DNA of 64,000 bases from Oscillospiraceae bacterium (GTDB lineage Bacteria > Bacillota > Clostridia > Oscillospirales > Acutalibacteraceae), in contig SVNZ01000002.1 in the NCBI GenBank assembly GCA_015066595.1, forward strand, positions 1-64,000. Reading direction: 5' to 3'. The notes under the pieces are model-generated. The model was not told the DNA's origin. It saw only the letters and a list, made by a program, of their open reading frames with translations, and ran no database searches. Positions 16,958-25,951 of this stretch are shown here, piece by piece (positions within the stretch are counted from its first letter, which is position 1; each line of letters starts with the position of its first letter). A program made the position numbers and the translations under genes.

Positions 16958-18487
16958 ATGAGAAAATTTAAAAGCGTATTAAGCCTTATCCTGACACTTG
17001 TTATCATGGTAAGCGTAGTTGCATGTCTTGATTTTAGCGCATTCGCTACTGAAACAGAAGATTTATCTCAAACAGAGATTGAAACACAAGTTGAAGATGT
17101 AGCCGAAGAGCCTATAGCTGAGCCTACTATCGAAACAGTAGAAGGCGAAAAAAAGCTTGTAGCAGAAGTTTCTGAGACAGAAGCTCTTATTCCTACGCAG
17201 ACACCTACACAGGAACCTGCACAAATACCTACATCATCATCTACTAAAGTAGGCAAAGTAGGCAAGCTCTACAAGGACTCTAAGTCCACAAACCAGATTA
17301 AGTTCTACTGGAATCCAGTTGCGGGTGCACATGGCTACCGCATTTACAGCAAAAACAACGACAAAGATTCTACCTACAAGTTGCTCACTACTACAACAGG
17401 TACAAAGATTACTGTCAAAAATCTTCCACACACAACTCCATATCAGTTCAAAGTAGCCGCATACGTTACTCAACATGGTGTAACATACGAGGGCGAAGCT
17501 CAAATCGGCAAAACGGCTACTCAGCCTGCCGCAGTTGCTAAGCCTAAGCTCAACCAGTGTGCTTCAACATCTATCAAGTTCACATGGAAGAAAAACTCTC
17601 GTGCAGACGGTTATAGAATATATCGTCAGGATGCTACTACAAAAGGCAAGCTCGTACTCTACAAAACTATCAAAAAGAACTCCACAGTCAGCTTTACAGA
17701 TAAAAAAGTAAAAGCTGGTCGTGCATACAACTATCAGGTAAGAGCATACCGCGAAATGTACAAAGGCAAAACATACATCGGTACAGGTACAACCCTTCGA
17801 ACAGTTGCCGGTCTTTGCTCCCCAAAACTAGTAAAATGCACCACACAGCTCAGACGTGTTACTATCGACTGGAAAGCTAACGCTCAGGCTGACGGTTACC
17901 ACATTTACTATACAAACAAAAAGGGCGGTACATTCAAGCTCTTAAAAACAACAAAAGCAACTTACCTCAACACAGATAGACTCAAAGCAGGCTACACATA
18001 CTACTTCAGAATTATGCCATACAAATACGTAGGCGCTAAGAAAACTAAAGTTACAGGCACCTATCTCCCACTCAACAAAAAGGTAACCAGCACAGCGTAT
18101 GGCAAGAACCCTGGTAAGACATACATCGAAATCAGCATCACACAACAGCATATGTGGTTCTATGTCAATGGCAAACTCTATGTTTCTACTGATGTTGTTA
18201 CAGGTAACGTAGGCTACTATGCAACACCAAAGGGCTATCATAAGATCTGGCAGCGTAGCTCACCTGCTACACTCACTGGTCCTACATGGTCAAGCTTTGT
18301 AAACTACTGGATGGCGTTCACATACAGCGGATGCGGTATTCACGATGCATCGTGGCGAAGTGCTTCTGAATACGGTGGCACTACATATATGGGCAACGGT
18401 TCACACGGATGTGTCAACACCCCGTACAGTGCTGTAAAGAAGATTTATTCCAAAGCAAAAATGGGCACTCCGGTTATCATTTACTAA
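16958..18487 (+). CDS. Secreted L,D-transpeptidase (YkuD) with three Fn3-like modules
   Basis: A 509-residue exported protein. A signal peptide (1-31) precedes an acidic Thr/Glu/Pro-rich linker (about 33-95), three Fn3-like repeats (about 100-380; each with GYRIY/GYHIY-type strands), and a C-terminal YkuD catalytic domain (about 390-509). The catalytic motif SHGCVN is intact, with the upstream His in GCGIHDAS. It should form 3-3 peptidoglycan cross-links or attach proteins to stem peptides. GAGGG lies before the ATG. Its Fn3-like modules resemble those of the tandem pair at 2762-5540. Confidence 0.88.
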   Translation: MRKFKSVLSLILTLVIMVSVVACLDFSAFATETEDLSQTEIETQVEDVAEEPIAEPTIETVEGEKKLVAEVSETEALIPTQTPTQEPAQIPTSSSTKVGKVGKLYKDSKSTNQIKFYWNPVAGAHGYRIYSKNNDKDSTYKLLTTTTGTKITVKNLPHTTPYQFKVAAYVTQHGVTYEGEAQIGKTATQPAAVAKPKLNQCASTSIKFTWKKNSRADGYRIYRQDATTKGKLVLYKTIKKNSTVSFTDKKVKAGRAYNYQVRAYREMYKGKTYIGTGTTLRTVAGLCSPKLVKCTTQLRRVTIDWKANAQADGYHIYYTNKKGGTFKLLKTTKATYLNTDRLKAGYTYYFRIMPYKYVGAKKTKVTGTYLPLNKKVTSTAYGKNPGKTYIEISITQQHMWFYVNGKLYVSTDVVTGNVGYYATPKGYHKIWQRSSPATLTGPTWSSFVNYWMAFTYSGCGIHDASWRSASEYGGTTYMGNGSHGCVNTPYSAVKKIYSKAKMGTPVIIY

Positions 18488-18509
18488 TCACATATCAAAA
18501 GCTTATTTA

Positions 18510-18544
18510 CGCACTCTGAATTCTTTTTCAGAGTGCGTTTTTTA
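18510..18544 (+). terminator. Intrinsic terminator
   Basis: CGCACTCTGAA (18510-18520) pairs with TTCAGAGTGCG (18527-18537), followed by seven T. Confidence 0.9.
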
Positions 18545-18650
18545 TTATAAAACACGGATATTTTTCTGCATTTTGGCAAAAATAATCTAAACTTAGTCAT
18601 TATGTCTTAAAATCTCTTGTTAAATGTGCGTTAATTATCCAACATACATC

Positions 18651-18679
18651 TTGACAATTTTCCCTTTTTCTAAGATAAT
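18651..18679 (+). promoter_or_regulatory. Promoter of pckA
   Basis: TTGACA (18651-18656), 17 bp, GATAAT (18674-18679). Confidence 0.8.
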
Positions 18680-18741
18680 TTAAGTGTAAAATTTCATGAC
18701 TATCATGGGATAATTTGGAAATATCAAGGAGGAATTCACCT

Positions 18742-20409
18742 ATGTCAACCAAAGCATTTTTTACACATGACGAGATTGGTAAGGATAAAGTAGGTTTTGC
18801 AAAAACTCGTTCTATTATCGAAGCACCATTCTACGGAAACAATGTAACTATGGTTACTTCACTCGCACAGGCGTATGAACTCGCTAAAAACTCACCTGGT
18901 ACTATCGTTACTGATATGCCTGTTTACAAGGGAGAAGAATTCGGTCTGCCTGAGGACGCAAAGGTTCTTCTTTTCAACGACGGTTCTATCACAGGTCGTT
19001 ACGCTGCAGCTAGAAGAATCGCTGGCGAGCCTGGTGTAGATACCGAAGGTCTCGACAAGATTTGTATGGACGCTATCTACGATACAAGATGGAAGAAGAT
19101 GTACCACGCTATCGTGTACATTGGTCTTGACCCTGAGTTCATGGTCAGAGCTCACCTTCTCATTCCAGAGGGCGAAGAAAACATCATGTACTCATGGATG
19201 CTCAACTTCCAGTATCAGTCAGAGTTCTACAACAAGATGTACAAAGAGTCTAAGCTCTATGCAAACGAGCCTGACATCTACATCTTCTCAGACCCACAGT
19301 GGAAGGGCACAGACAGAACTGACCTTTGCGACGGAAAATGTCTTTCATACTTCAACACAGGCACAAACTGTGCTTGCATCTTAGGTATGAGATACTTCGG
19401 CGAGCACAAGAAGGGCACACTCACCATCGCTTGGGCTGTTGCTAACCGTAACGGTTACGCTTCTTGCCACGGTGGCCAGAAAGAATACACACTCGACGAC
19501 GGTTCAAAATACGTTGCTTCTGTATTCGGTCTTTCCGGCTCAGGTAAGTCAACTATCACACACGCTAAGCACGGTGGCAAGTACGGTGTTACTGTACTTC
19601 ACGACGATGCTTTCATCATCAACACAGACACATGTTCATCAGTAGCTTTAGAGCCAACATACTTTGACAAAACAGCTGACTATCCAACCGGCTGTCCTGA
19701 CAACAAGTTCCTGCTCACAGCTCAGAACTGTTCTGCTACACTCGACAACGAGGGCAAAATCACTCTCGTTACAGAAGATATCCGTAACGGTAACGGTCGT
19801 GCTATCAAGAGTAAGCTCTGGTCACCAAACCGTGTTGACAAGATCGAATCCCCTGTCAACGCTATCTTCTGGATTATGAAAGACCCAACCATCCCACCTG
19901 TTGTAAAACTCAAGGGTGCGTCCCTTGCTTCTGCTATGGGTGCTACTCTTGCTACAAAGCGTAGCTCTGCTGAGCGTCTTGCTCCTGGCGTTGACCCTAA
20001 CGCACTTGTTGTTGAGCCATACGCTAACCCATTCAGAACTTACCCACTCGTGAACGACTACGAGAAGTTCAAGAAGCTCGTTGCTGAAAAGGATGTTGAC
20101 TGCTATATCATCAACACAGGCGACTTCATGGGCAAAAAGGTCCAGCCTAAGGACACATTAGGTGTTATCGAAGCTATCGTTGAGGGTACAGCTCAGTTCA
20201 AGCAGTGGGGTCCTTTCGAAGATATCGAAATCTTCGAGTGGGAAGGCTTTGTTCCTGACCTCAATGACGCTGAATATGTCAAAGAGCTCAAAGCCAGAAT
20301 GACAGATAGACTCAACTTCATCCAGTCCAGAGAGACAGCTAAGGGCGGTTTCGACAAGCTCCCTGATGATGCACTCGAGGCTATCCAGAAGGTAGTTAAT
20401 CAGATTTAA
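18742..20409 (+). CDS. pckA: Phosphoenolpyruvate carboxykinase (ATP)
   Basis: Interconverts oxaloacetate + ATP and PEP + CO2 + ADP. In rumen and gut anaerobes it often runs towards oxaloacetate, for succinate formation or ATP gain. The protein (555 residues) contains the kinase-1a P-loop GLSGSGKST, the metal-binding HDDAFIIN, and a GAxLA-type segment. The start at 18742 (MSTKAFFTHD) follows AAGGAGG. The codon use looks biased to highly expressed codons (AAC, TTC, GGT, CGT), in line with a central carbon enzyme. Confidence 0.95.
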   Translation: MSTKAFFTHDEIGKDKVGFAKTRSIIEAPFYGNNVTMVTSLAQAYELAKNSPGTIVTDMPVYKGEEFGLPEDAKVLLFNDGSITGRYAAARRIAGEPGVDTEGLDKICMDAIYDTRWKKMYHAIVYIGLDPEFMVRAHLLIPEGEENIMYSWMLNFQYQSEFYNKMYKESKLYANEPDIYIFSDPQWKGTDRTDLCDGKCLSYFNTGTNCACILGMRYFGEHKKGTLTIAWAVANRNGYASCHGGQKEYTLDDGSKYVASVFGLSGSGKSTITHAKHGGKYGVTVLHDDAFIINTDTCSSVALEPTYFDKTADYPTGCPDNKFLLTAQNCSATLDNEGKITLVTEDIRNGNGRAIKSKLWSPNRVDKIESPVNAIFWIMKDPTIPPVVKLKGASLASAMGATLATKRSSAERLAPGVDPNALVVEPYANPFRTYPLVNDYEKFKKLVAEKDVDCYIINTGDFMGKKVQPKDTLGVIEAIVEGTAQFKQWGPFEDIEIFEWEGFVPDLNDAEYVKELKARMTDRLNFIQSRETAKGGFDKLPDDALEAIQKVVNQI

Positions 20410-20411
20410 TC

Positions 20412-20563
20412 TAAACGTCCGAGCACCGAAGCCTTCCAGTTTTCAATGCGACGAATGCCATACGAAATAAAATCAAGAAGAGATTTTATTTCTTGATTTT
20501 CGTAGTGGCAGAGGAGCAGTAGAAAATCGGAAGAGTTGCGTAGGTGAGCGAGGCGTGATATCT
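20412..20563. repeat. 152-bp palindromic intergenic repeat, copy 1
   Basis: First of two direct copies offset by 152 bp. Inside, nested arms form one long imperfect hairpin: CTTCCAGTTTTC with GAAAATCGGAAG, TGCCATACGAAA with TTTCGTAGTGGCA, and AAATAAAATC with GATTTTATTT. It has no coding frame of note. It could be a MITE-like or REP-like element, or a structured RNA at the end of the pckA transcript. Confidence 0.75.
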
Positions 20564-20715
20564 TAAACGTCCGAGCACCGAAGCCTTCCAGTTTTCAATG
20601 CGACGAGTGCCATACGAAATAAAATCAAGAAGAGATTTTATTTCTTGATTTTCGTAGTGACAGAGGAGCAGTAGAAAATCGGAAGAGTTGCGTAGGTGAG
20701 CGAGGCGTGATATCT
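20564..20715. repeat. 152-bp palindromic intergenic repeat, copy 2
   Basis: Second copy, nearly identical to the first. Differences include GACGAATGCC to GACGAGTGCC and TAGTGGCAGA to TAGTGACAGA; the latter weakens one stem pair. The array lies between pckA and its terminator, so both copies are probably transcribed. Confidence 0.75.
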
Positions 20716-20747
20716 AAGCCTTTGAACTATTAACTCATAAACGACTA

Positions 20748-20780
20748 ACAGCGTACCTGAAATATGGTACGCTGTTTTTT
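20748..20780 (+). terminator. Terminator of pckA
   Basis: ACAGCGTACC (20748-20757) pairs with GGTACGCTGT (20766-20775), then a T-run. Confidence 0.88.
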
Positions 20781-20801
20781 ATGCTTGCTATTAAAAGGAA
20801 A

Positions 20802-20829
20802 AGCCCCGATGCTTTTGTACATCGGGGCT
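20802..20829 (-). terminator. Terminator of dockerin protein gene
   Basis: AGCCCCGATG pairs with CATCGGGGCT around an 8-base loop; on the minus strand it is followed by TTTTCCTTTT. Confidence 0.85.
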
Positions 20830-20843
20830 CAAATATATTCACT

Positions 20844-21527
20844 TTATCCTTCTACAGGAGTATCGACAGGGATGTCGAGCTGTGCAAGATGCATCTGGAT
20901 AGCAGTTGCGTCGAGAATATTTCTGTCTCCATCACGGTTGAAATCGGAAAAATATTTTATATTTTCGTCACTCATAAAAATATGGTACATATCACCATCA
21001 ATAAAATCATAGGGATGAAAACCATTCTCTAACTCTGCGAGCACCCTCTGAATGAAGGTAGCATCAGTAATCTCAAGCTTTCGGTTATAATTAGCATCTC
21101 CTATTGGTCTGCCTATATCAGCTCTATCTACCGCTTCTCTCAAGCCATCGTACTTGCTCCAATCTGCAGAAAAAACAAACTCTAACGACTGCTTTTCTAC
21201 ATCGTACACAGCATACTGCGGTCCATAGAGGTCAATATTAGTCCAAACTCTGCCACAAGCAATCGCATAACAAAAATCTGGTCCAAACTGTACATCATAA
21301 ATAGCATATACCAAAGCCCAGTCTATTTCGCCTTGCTCGTTATAGTGATACTCGAGCTCTCTATACTCATAGATACTAGGTACTATATTTTTGCTGTATT
21401 TTTCTAAAAGTATTTCTTCAAACAAGTTGTTTGGATCAGGAGTGATGGTCGTCTGTGCAAAAGCCGACACAGTCGCCACTGAAAACAGCATCAAAACTAC
21501 CAAAAAGATACTAATAATTCTTTTCAT
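20844..21527 (-). CDS. Secreted dockerin protein of unknown function (1)
   Basis: A secreted protein of 227 residues: signal peptide (1-24), an unnamed domain (about 30-145), and a C-terminal dockerin with two repeats (GDANYNRKLEITDATFIQR and DFNRDGDRNILDATAIQ). The unnamed domain shares the pattern YRELEYHYNEQGEIDWALV and YAVYDVEKQSLEF with the two neighbouring dockerin genes. AAAGGAGATG lies before the ATG. No catalytic motif is visible, so it may be a structural or inhibitory cellulosome-type component. It is the last of the cluster read leftward from 26089. Confidence 0.78.
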   Translation of the reverse strand: MKRIISIFLVVLMLFSVATVSAFAQTTITPDPNNLFEEILLEKYSKNIVPSIYEYRELEYHYNEQGEIDWALVYAIYDVQFGPDFCYAIACGRVWTNIDLYGPQYAVYDVEKQSLEFVFSADWSKYDGLREAVDRADIGRPIGDANYNRKLEITDATFIQRVLAELENGFHPYDFIDGDMYHIFMSDENIKYFSDFNRDGDRNILDATAIQMHLAQLDIPVDTPVEG

Positions 21528-21582
21528 AAAATCATCTCCTTTGTATTATGATATGAGAATATAATTCTTTTTTCGCAATTAT

Positions 21583-21611
21583 ATTGTAACATAAACGATA
21601 TTATATATCAA
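21583..21611 (-). promoter_or_regulatory. Promoter of dockerin gene (1)
   Basis: Minus strand TTGATA (21606-21611), 17 bp, TACAAT (21583-21588), inside a duplicated intergenic segment. Confidence 0.65.
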
Positions 21612-21672
21612 TCGTTATTTTGCATATTCTTTGTACTCGCATTTTGTACAATAGTTCAAAAAAGGACACAAA

Positions 21673-21698
21673 AGGCTCCCGAGATGCACCGGGAGCCT
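21673..21698 (-). terminator. Terminator of dockerin gene (2)
   Basis: AGGCTCCCG pairs with CGGGAGCCT around an 8-base loop (21673-21681 with 21690-21698). Confidence 0.82.
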
Positions 21699-21712
21699 TA
21701 AAGCTATGTTAT

Positions 21713-22666
21713 TTATCCTTCTACAGGGGTATCGACAGGGACGTCGAGCTGTGCGAGCTTGCGTTGAATAGCTGTAGCGTCAATTATTGTAACATCTCCG
21801 TCACGGTCAAAGTCAGAAATTGTTTCTTTATAAATATTCTTTTCAATATCTGCTAAATATCTTTGGATATACGTAGCATCCATAACGCTGATTTTTCCAT
21901 CATTATTGACATCGCCTATCTGATGAACACCGCTATTACCAACGAGTGCTTCAACCAAGCCCTCATAGTTTGAATACTCATCTTTTATATCATATAAATC
22001 ATAAAACTTATCTTCCTTTGCATCATATATGCCATAAGTAAGCTTAAATGGTGAAGATATGAATGAAGAAACCAACACATCACCTACTACTACTTCCATA
22101 AATTTAGGGGAAACAAAGCTACTATCTTCGCCTTGTATAAGCGCCCACTCCAGCTCACCGTTTTCATCCATATGGAAATACAATTCTTTGTAACCTTTAG
22201 CCTCTTCAATATTATACTGTGCCATAAAAGAAGATTTTAATACAGTATTATCTACAGGCCCAAATATTATATTCTCATATAAACTAATATCTCTGACAAT
22301 ATCATACTCTGAGATTTTTGCAACGTCTTGTGCTTTAACTTCTACAATAAATGCAGAAGTGCCCATAATTACAGTTTTGTACTCAATATTTTCAAAAAGT
22401 ATAGAGCAATACTCTGCGTTTTTAGCATCATAAAAATCCCTTAGCTCTTTTCGAGCTGCTGTTAAATCAGGCCAACTCGGCATATCTTCAGCAGAATAAT
22501 TTTTTCCATTGAAACCTATATCTATTCCTACTGTATCTTCTGGCTCACAGTTGTTCAAAGCTTCAACAAGATCAGGTGACAGTTTACTGCTTTCGCTCGC
22601 ATTAGCAACAACAGAAAAACTAAAAATGAAAACAATACATAATACTATTGATATTACTTTTTTCAT
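21713..22666 (-). CDS. Secreted dockerin protein with propeptide-like N-terminal domain (2)
   Basis: A secreted protein of 317 residues: signal peptide (1-23); an N-terminal domain (about 25-130) that ends AFIVEVKAQDVAKISEYDIV; the unnamed domain shared with its neighbours (about 140-240; YKELYFHMDENGELEWAL, YGIYDAKEDKFYDL); and a C-terminal dockerin (GDVNNDGKISVMDATYIQR, DFDRDGDVTIIDATAIQRK). The first domain resembles the propeptide-type segment of the nearby subtilase (PFIICELTEPQIKALEKDSRI), so it could be an I9-like inhibitor fold. That homology is by eye. The gene has its own promoter and terminator. Confidence 0.75.
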   Translation of the reverse strand: MKKVISIVLCIVFIFSFSVVANASESSKLSPDLVEALNNCEPEDTVGIDIGFNGKNYSAEDMPSWPDLTAARKELRDFYDAKNAEYCSILFENIEYKTVIMGTSAFIVEVKAQDVAKISEYDIVRDISLYENIIFGPVDNTVLKSSFMAQYNIEEAKGYKELYFHMDENGELEWALIQGEDSSFVSPKFMEVVVGDVLVSSFISSPFKLTYGIYDAKEDKFYDLYDIKDEYSNYEGLVEALVGNSGVHQIGDVNNDGKISVMDATYIQRYLADIEKNIYKETISDFDRDGDVTIIDATAIQRKLAQLDVPVDTPVEG

Positions 22667-22721
22667 AAAATCATCTCCTTTGTATTATGATATGAGAACA
22701 TAATTCTTTTTTCGCAATTAT

Positions 22722-22750
22722 ATTGTAACATAAACGATATTATATATCAA
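22722..22750 (-). promoter_or_regulatory. Promoter of dockerin gene (2)
   Basis: Minus strand TTGATA (22745-22750), 17 bp, TACAAT (22722-22727). Confidence 0.65.
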
Positions 22751-22811
22751 TCGTTATTTTGCATATTCTTTATACCCGCATTTTGTACAATAGTTCAAAA
22801 AAGGACACAAA

Positions 22812-22837
22812 AGGCTCCCGAGATGCACCGGGAGCCT
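22812..22837 (-). terminator. Terminator of subtilase-dockerin operon
   Basis: Same hairpin as at 21673-21698, copied by the duplication; it ends the transcript of the gene at 22852. Confidence 0.82.
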
Positions 22838-22851
22838 TAAAGCTATGTTAT

Positions 22852-23565
22852 TTATCCTTGGTCAGTAGTAGCGACAGGGATGTCGAGCTGTGCGAGCTTG
22901 CGCTGAATAGCTGTGGCATCTAAGACGGTACGCTTACCATCACCGTCAATATCAGAAACATAAGACAGTTCAGCTGTATCAGTAACTTTAGTATGAGCAG
23001 TCAAGTCATCGCTAGAATCAAACACACACAGACCTACAAGAGTTCTTTGTATAAAAGTGGCATCAATGATTGATAGCTTATTATCTCCATCTGCATCTCC
23101 AATGTAACCTGCGATATCTTCTACAAGTAGATATTCCGTAAACGCATTCTCTATACCCTCAAAGTCAGCTTCCCATGCTTCTTCAAGTGTATAAAACTTG
23201 CTCTCACTAGGTACATAAACGTAATATCCCAAAGAATAAGGGTATAAATAATTACCGTTTTGTATATAGTAATCCCCAAAAACGCCATAACAAGGCATCG
23301 GGCTAAGTCCCATGTATGCTCCAAAGGCTAATATCCAATCCGGTATATCAGTATCATTAGCTTCTGAAAAATATTCATAGCAAGGGGCTTCGTATGCGTA
23401 CCAATTTTGATCCTCATAATGCGGTCCTAGACCATTGTCAACTAAGTAAGCTTCGAAGTCTTCAACGTAATCACCACTAGCATATGCTGAATCAGCAGAA
23501 ACTGACACAGTAAATACTGTTATCAAAATACTTACAATCAAAAGCATACTAAATATTTTTTTCAT
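22852..23565 (-). CDS. Secreted dockerin protein of unknown function (3)
   Basis: A secreted protein of 237 residues: signal peptide (1-24), an acidic aromatic-rich domain (about 25-150) with YYVYVPSESKFYTLEEA, recalling the YDxxKxF segment of the two paralogues, and a C-terminal dockerin (GDADGDNKLSIIDATFIQR, DIDGDGKRTVLDATAIQRK). The start is set at 23565 (MKKIFSML), preceded by GGAGG; a longer frame from 23595 lacks a site. It lies 37 bp behind the subtilase gene and is probably co-transcribed with it. Confidence 0.77.
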   Translation of the reverse strand: MKKIFSMLLIVSILITVFTVSVSADSAYASGDYVEDFEAYLVDNGLGPHYEDQNWYAYEAPCYEYFSEANDTDIPDWILAFGAYMGLSPMPCYGVFGDYYIQNGNYLYPYSLGYYVYVPSESKFYTLEEAWEADFEGIENAFTEYLLVEDIAGYIGDADGDNKLSIIDATFIQRTLVGLCVFDSSDDLTAHTKVTDTAELSYVSDIDGDGKRTVLDATAIQRKLAQLDIPVATTDQG

Positions 23566-23602
23566 AAAATTACCTCCTTCAAAATAATTATACATTCTGT
23601 AA

Positions 23603-25936
23603 TTAGTAAATATCTAGTTCAGCTAAAATTCTTTGCACCTTTGTCACATCAAACACAGAAACCGTTCCATCATAGTCAGCGTCCGATAAGAACTCGCTTT
23701 GGTTGTTAATACTACCCAACTGAGACAAGTAAAGTTGTATTGCTGTTGCGTCTGTTGAGCTTAACATTCCATCAGCGTCAAAATCACCTCTACGGTAATG
23801 AACCTTTTCTAGCGTCCACTGCATATTATCTAAGTAAGTCGATGTATTTACACACTTTCTAAACACAGCACTATTGTTAAAATACGATAAAGCATAACTG
23901 TAGTTTTCACCCTGTGTGAGCAAAGTAAAGCTACCTTCATCCAATGCAGGATTTGTTTCATACGATTGGAACAGCATTACTGGAACCACTCCACTAAACC
24001 GTGGATAATATATATCACTATTGCTATTGATAATCGGACTTAGGTATCCGCTAACACTATTATAATTTGGATACACACCATAGTATGAGCCTACTTTTCT
24101 GACTATCCACTGCTGTGATACACCACTAGATCCAGACTGTACTTTCACATCTCCTGTAGTTGTGTCATAAGATAAATATCCACCATTTTCTCTGTTCTTG
24201 ATATAATATATACCTTCATTAGTAACAGGTGTTGCGTATGTAGCATTAGTACTATAAGCATAACCATATCTCAAAGTTTCAGTATAAATATCATCATCCT
24301 TTGTGATCATTAGCTTATATACATCATTTCCTGAACTTAAAGGCTGATAAGACATTTCTGTTGAGCTATAGTAAAGTATTGATCCACCCAATAGTGTATT
24401 TGATTGACCATAAACATACAAATCTAAGTCCATTTTTTCTCCAACAGTACTTGAAGCGGAGCCATTACATATATTATTGCGCAAATAAGCTAAGCTGACA
24501 TTGAATTTATCTGCTCCGTATTCCGGCAATACAAATCTATGGTACGCAGTTGTTTCTGAGCCCTCCATAGTATCCACCCCATATGTACCTTGGCTAACAA
24601 TACATGCCATAGTCCAAGCATCAGGAGCTCCTGCTCCCTGACGTTCAGTAATACCGGCTCCCATTGTTTCTTGAGCCTCATTATCTGTAGACGAATCAAC
24701 TTTACGATGACAAGAAGCTAGCACTATCGCTTTTATAGCCTGCGGGAATGCAGCTAAAGATGGTTTCAGCTCCAGCAACTGCGAAATTATAGCTGTTAGA
24801 ACAGGGGCTGAAGAACTAGTTCCCCCACCCAACAGATTTGCTGGCATAACTACATCCGGTTTTTCTATTCCTCGTGTTGTTGTCGTTCCATTGGTGTTTT
24901 TATAGCTACTATAATCGCATAATTGATCATCTGCATTATTGGTATTACCTTTATCATCATATGCACCAACTGTTATTACATTATATGCCATAGCAGGTGA
25001 TAAAATTCTTTTATAAAACTTGTTAGGGTCATTGTTATAATAACTTCCTTGAGCATTGTTACCAGCACTAGCAACAACTGTTACATTATGATATGCCACA
25101 ATATGGTCAAACCACTTGTCAAAGTAACTGTATGCATAATTTGAACTAGTATCACTTTCAAAATATATCCAGCCAAAACTAACATTGATAATTTTCACGC
25201 CTGCTGTCAACATTAATTCAATATTGCTAAAATCACCATTCGTACTATATAGATTTATGTCTTTTGCAAACCCGCTATCTTCACCTTTTAGAATTTTAGC
25301 GGTATTAGTTGCATGACCATCATAAGAAGGACTACCAATCATAGTGATTTCCGATAAATCCAATTCATCATCAGCTAGCGGATATCCACCATCTACCATA
25401 CCAACATTAACACCATCTCCAGTTAATCCTAACAGAGATTCAAGTTTAGATTGACCAGTTGTTCCTTTTACACTTTCTACTGTGCATTCAGCAGCTATCG
25501 GTTCTTCATAATAACCTATACTCTCGATGCGACTGTCTTTTTCTAGTGCTTTGATTTGTGGTTCTGTTAGCTCGCAAATAATAAATGGGGCATACTGGCT
25601 GTTAAAAATAACATCTGAATTATTTATTGAAGCAATATCCTTTATCTGTTTTGACTTTTCTGCATATGCTTTTCTAGATAATCCTCTTCTTGTTTGGACA
25701 AATCTATCGGTATTTTCTTTTTCTTTTGCTCTTTCTTTTTCGGTTTTAGCTAAATACGCTTGCATATTATTTTCAGCATTGATGTTATCCGCCTTGATTT
25801 CATTCAGCAGGGTAGCATCAGGCATAGGTAAATCTTCAGACAAAGTATCTACAGTAAGACCTATACTATTTTTCACTTGAGTGTCGATAACTTCTTGTGA
25901 AATATCTTTATACCAAATATAAACTGGTATTTTCAC
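23603..25936 (-). CDS. Subtilisin-like protease (S8) with ricin-like and dockerin domains; N-terminus cut off by in-frame TAA
   Basis: A 777-residue frame, first possible start GTG at 25936. After a propeptide-type region (about 1-155) comes an S8 catalytic domain (about 160-430): Asp in VGMVDGGYP, His in DGHATNTAKIL, oxyanion Asn region in VVASAGNNAQG, Ser in GGGTSSSAPV. All three catalytic residues are present. Next come a jelly-roll-like region (about 440-560), a ricin-type trefoil-like segment (GIYYIKNRENGGYLSYD) and a C-terminal dockerin (DFDADGMLSSTDATAIQ, DADYDGTVSVFDVTKVQR). No signal peptide lies in this frame. One lies upstream in the same frame behind a TAA at 25952-25954, so the gene looks like 23603-26089 broken by one stop codon. 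Confidence 0.82.
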   Translation of the reverse strand: MKIPVYIWYKDISQEVIDTQVKNSIGLTVDTLSEDLPMPDATLLNEIKADNINAENNMQAYLAKTEKERAKEKENTDRFVQTRRGLSRKAYAEKSKQIKDIASINNSDVIFNSQYAPFIICELTEPQIKALEKDSRIESIGYYEEPIAAECTVESVKGTTGQSKLESLLGLTGDGVNVGMVDGGYPLADDELDLSEITMIGSPSYDGHATNTAKILKGEDSGFAKDINLYSTNGDFSNIELMLTAGVKIINVSFGWIYFESDTSSNYAYSYFDKWFDHIVAYHNVTVVASAGNNAQGSYYNNDPNKFYKRILSPAMAYNVITVGAYDDKGNTNNADDQLCDYSSYKNTNGTTTTRGIEKPDVVMPANLLGGGTSSSAPVLTAIISQLLELKPSLAAFPQAIKAIVLASCHRKVDSSTDNEAQETMGAGITERQGAGAPDAWTMACIVSQGTYGVDTMEGSETTAYHRFVLPEYGADKFNVSLAYLRNNICNGSASSTVGEKMDLDLYVYGQSNTLLGGSILYYSSTEMSYQPLSSGNDVYKLMITKDDDIYTETLRYGYAYSTNATYATPVTNEGIYYIKNRENGGYLSYDTTTGDVKVQSGSSGVSQQWIVRKVGSYYGVYPNYNSVSGYLSPIINSNSDIYYPRFSGVVPVMLFQSYETNPALDEGSFTLLTQGENYSYALSYFNNSAVFRKCVNTSTYLDNMQWTLEKVHYRRGDFDADGMLSSTDATAIQLYLSQLGSINNQSEFLSDADYDGTVSVFDVTKVQRILAELDIY

Positions 25937-25951
25937 ATTACTGTCATTATT

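Larger units (their letters stand above)
21528..21725. repeat. Duplicated intergenic segment, copy 1
   Basis: About 190 bp (ribosome-binding site, promoter, terminator and the start of the next gene's 3' end) repeated at 22667-22858 with offset 1139 bp and only a few mismatches. It marks a recent duplication of a whole dockerin gene unit. Confidence 0.85.
22667..22858. repeat. Duplicated intergenic segment, copy 2
   Basis: Near-identical to 21528-21719 (offset 1139 bp), including the promoter and terminator hairpin. Confidence 0.85.

Noticed and set aside
20412-20715. CRISPR array
   Set aside because: Only two 152-bp units directly abutting, palindromic, with no spacers and no cas genes.
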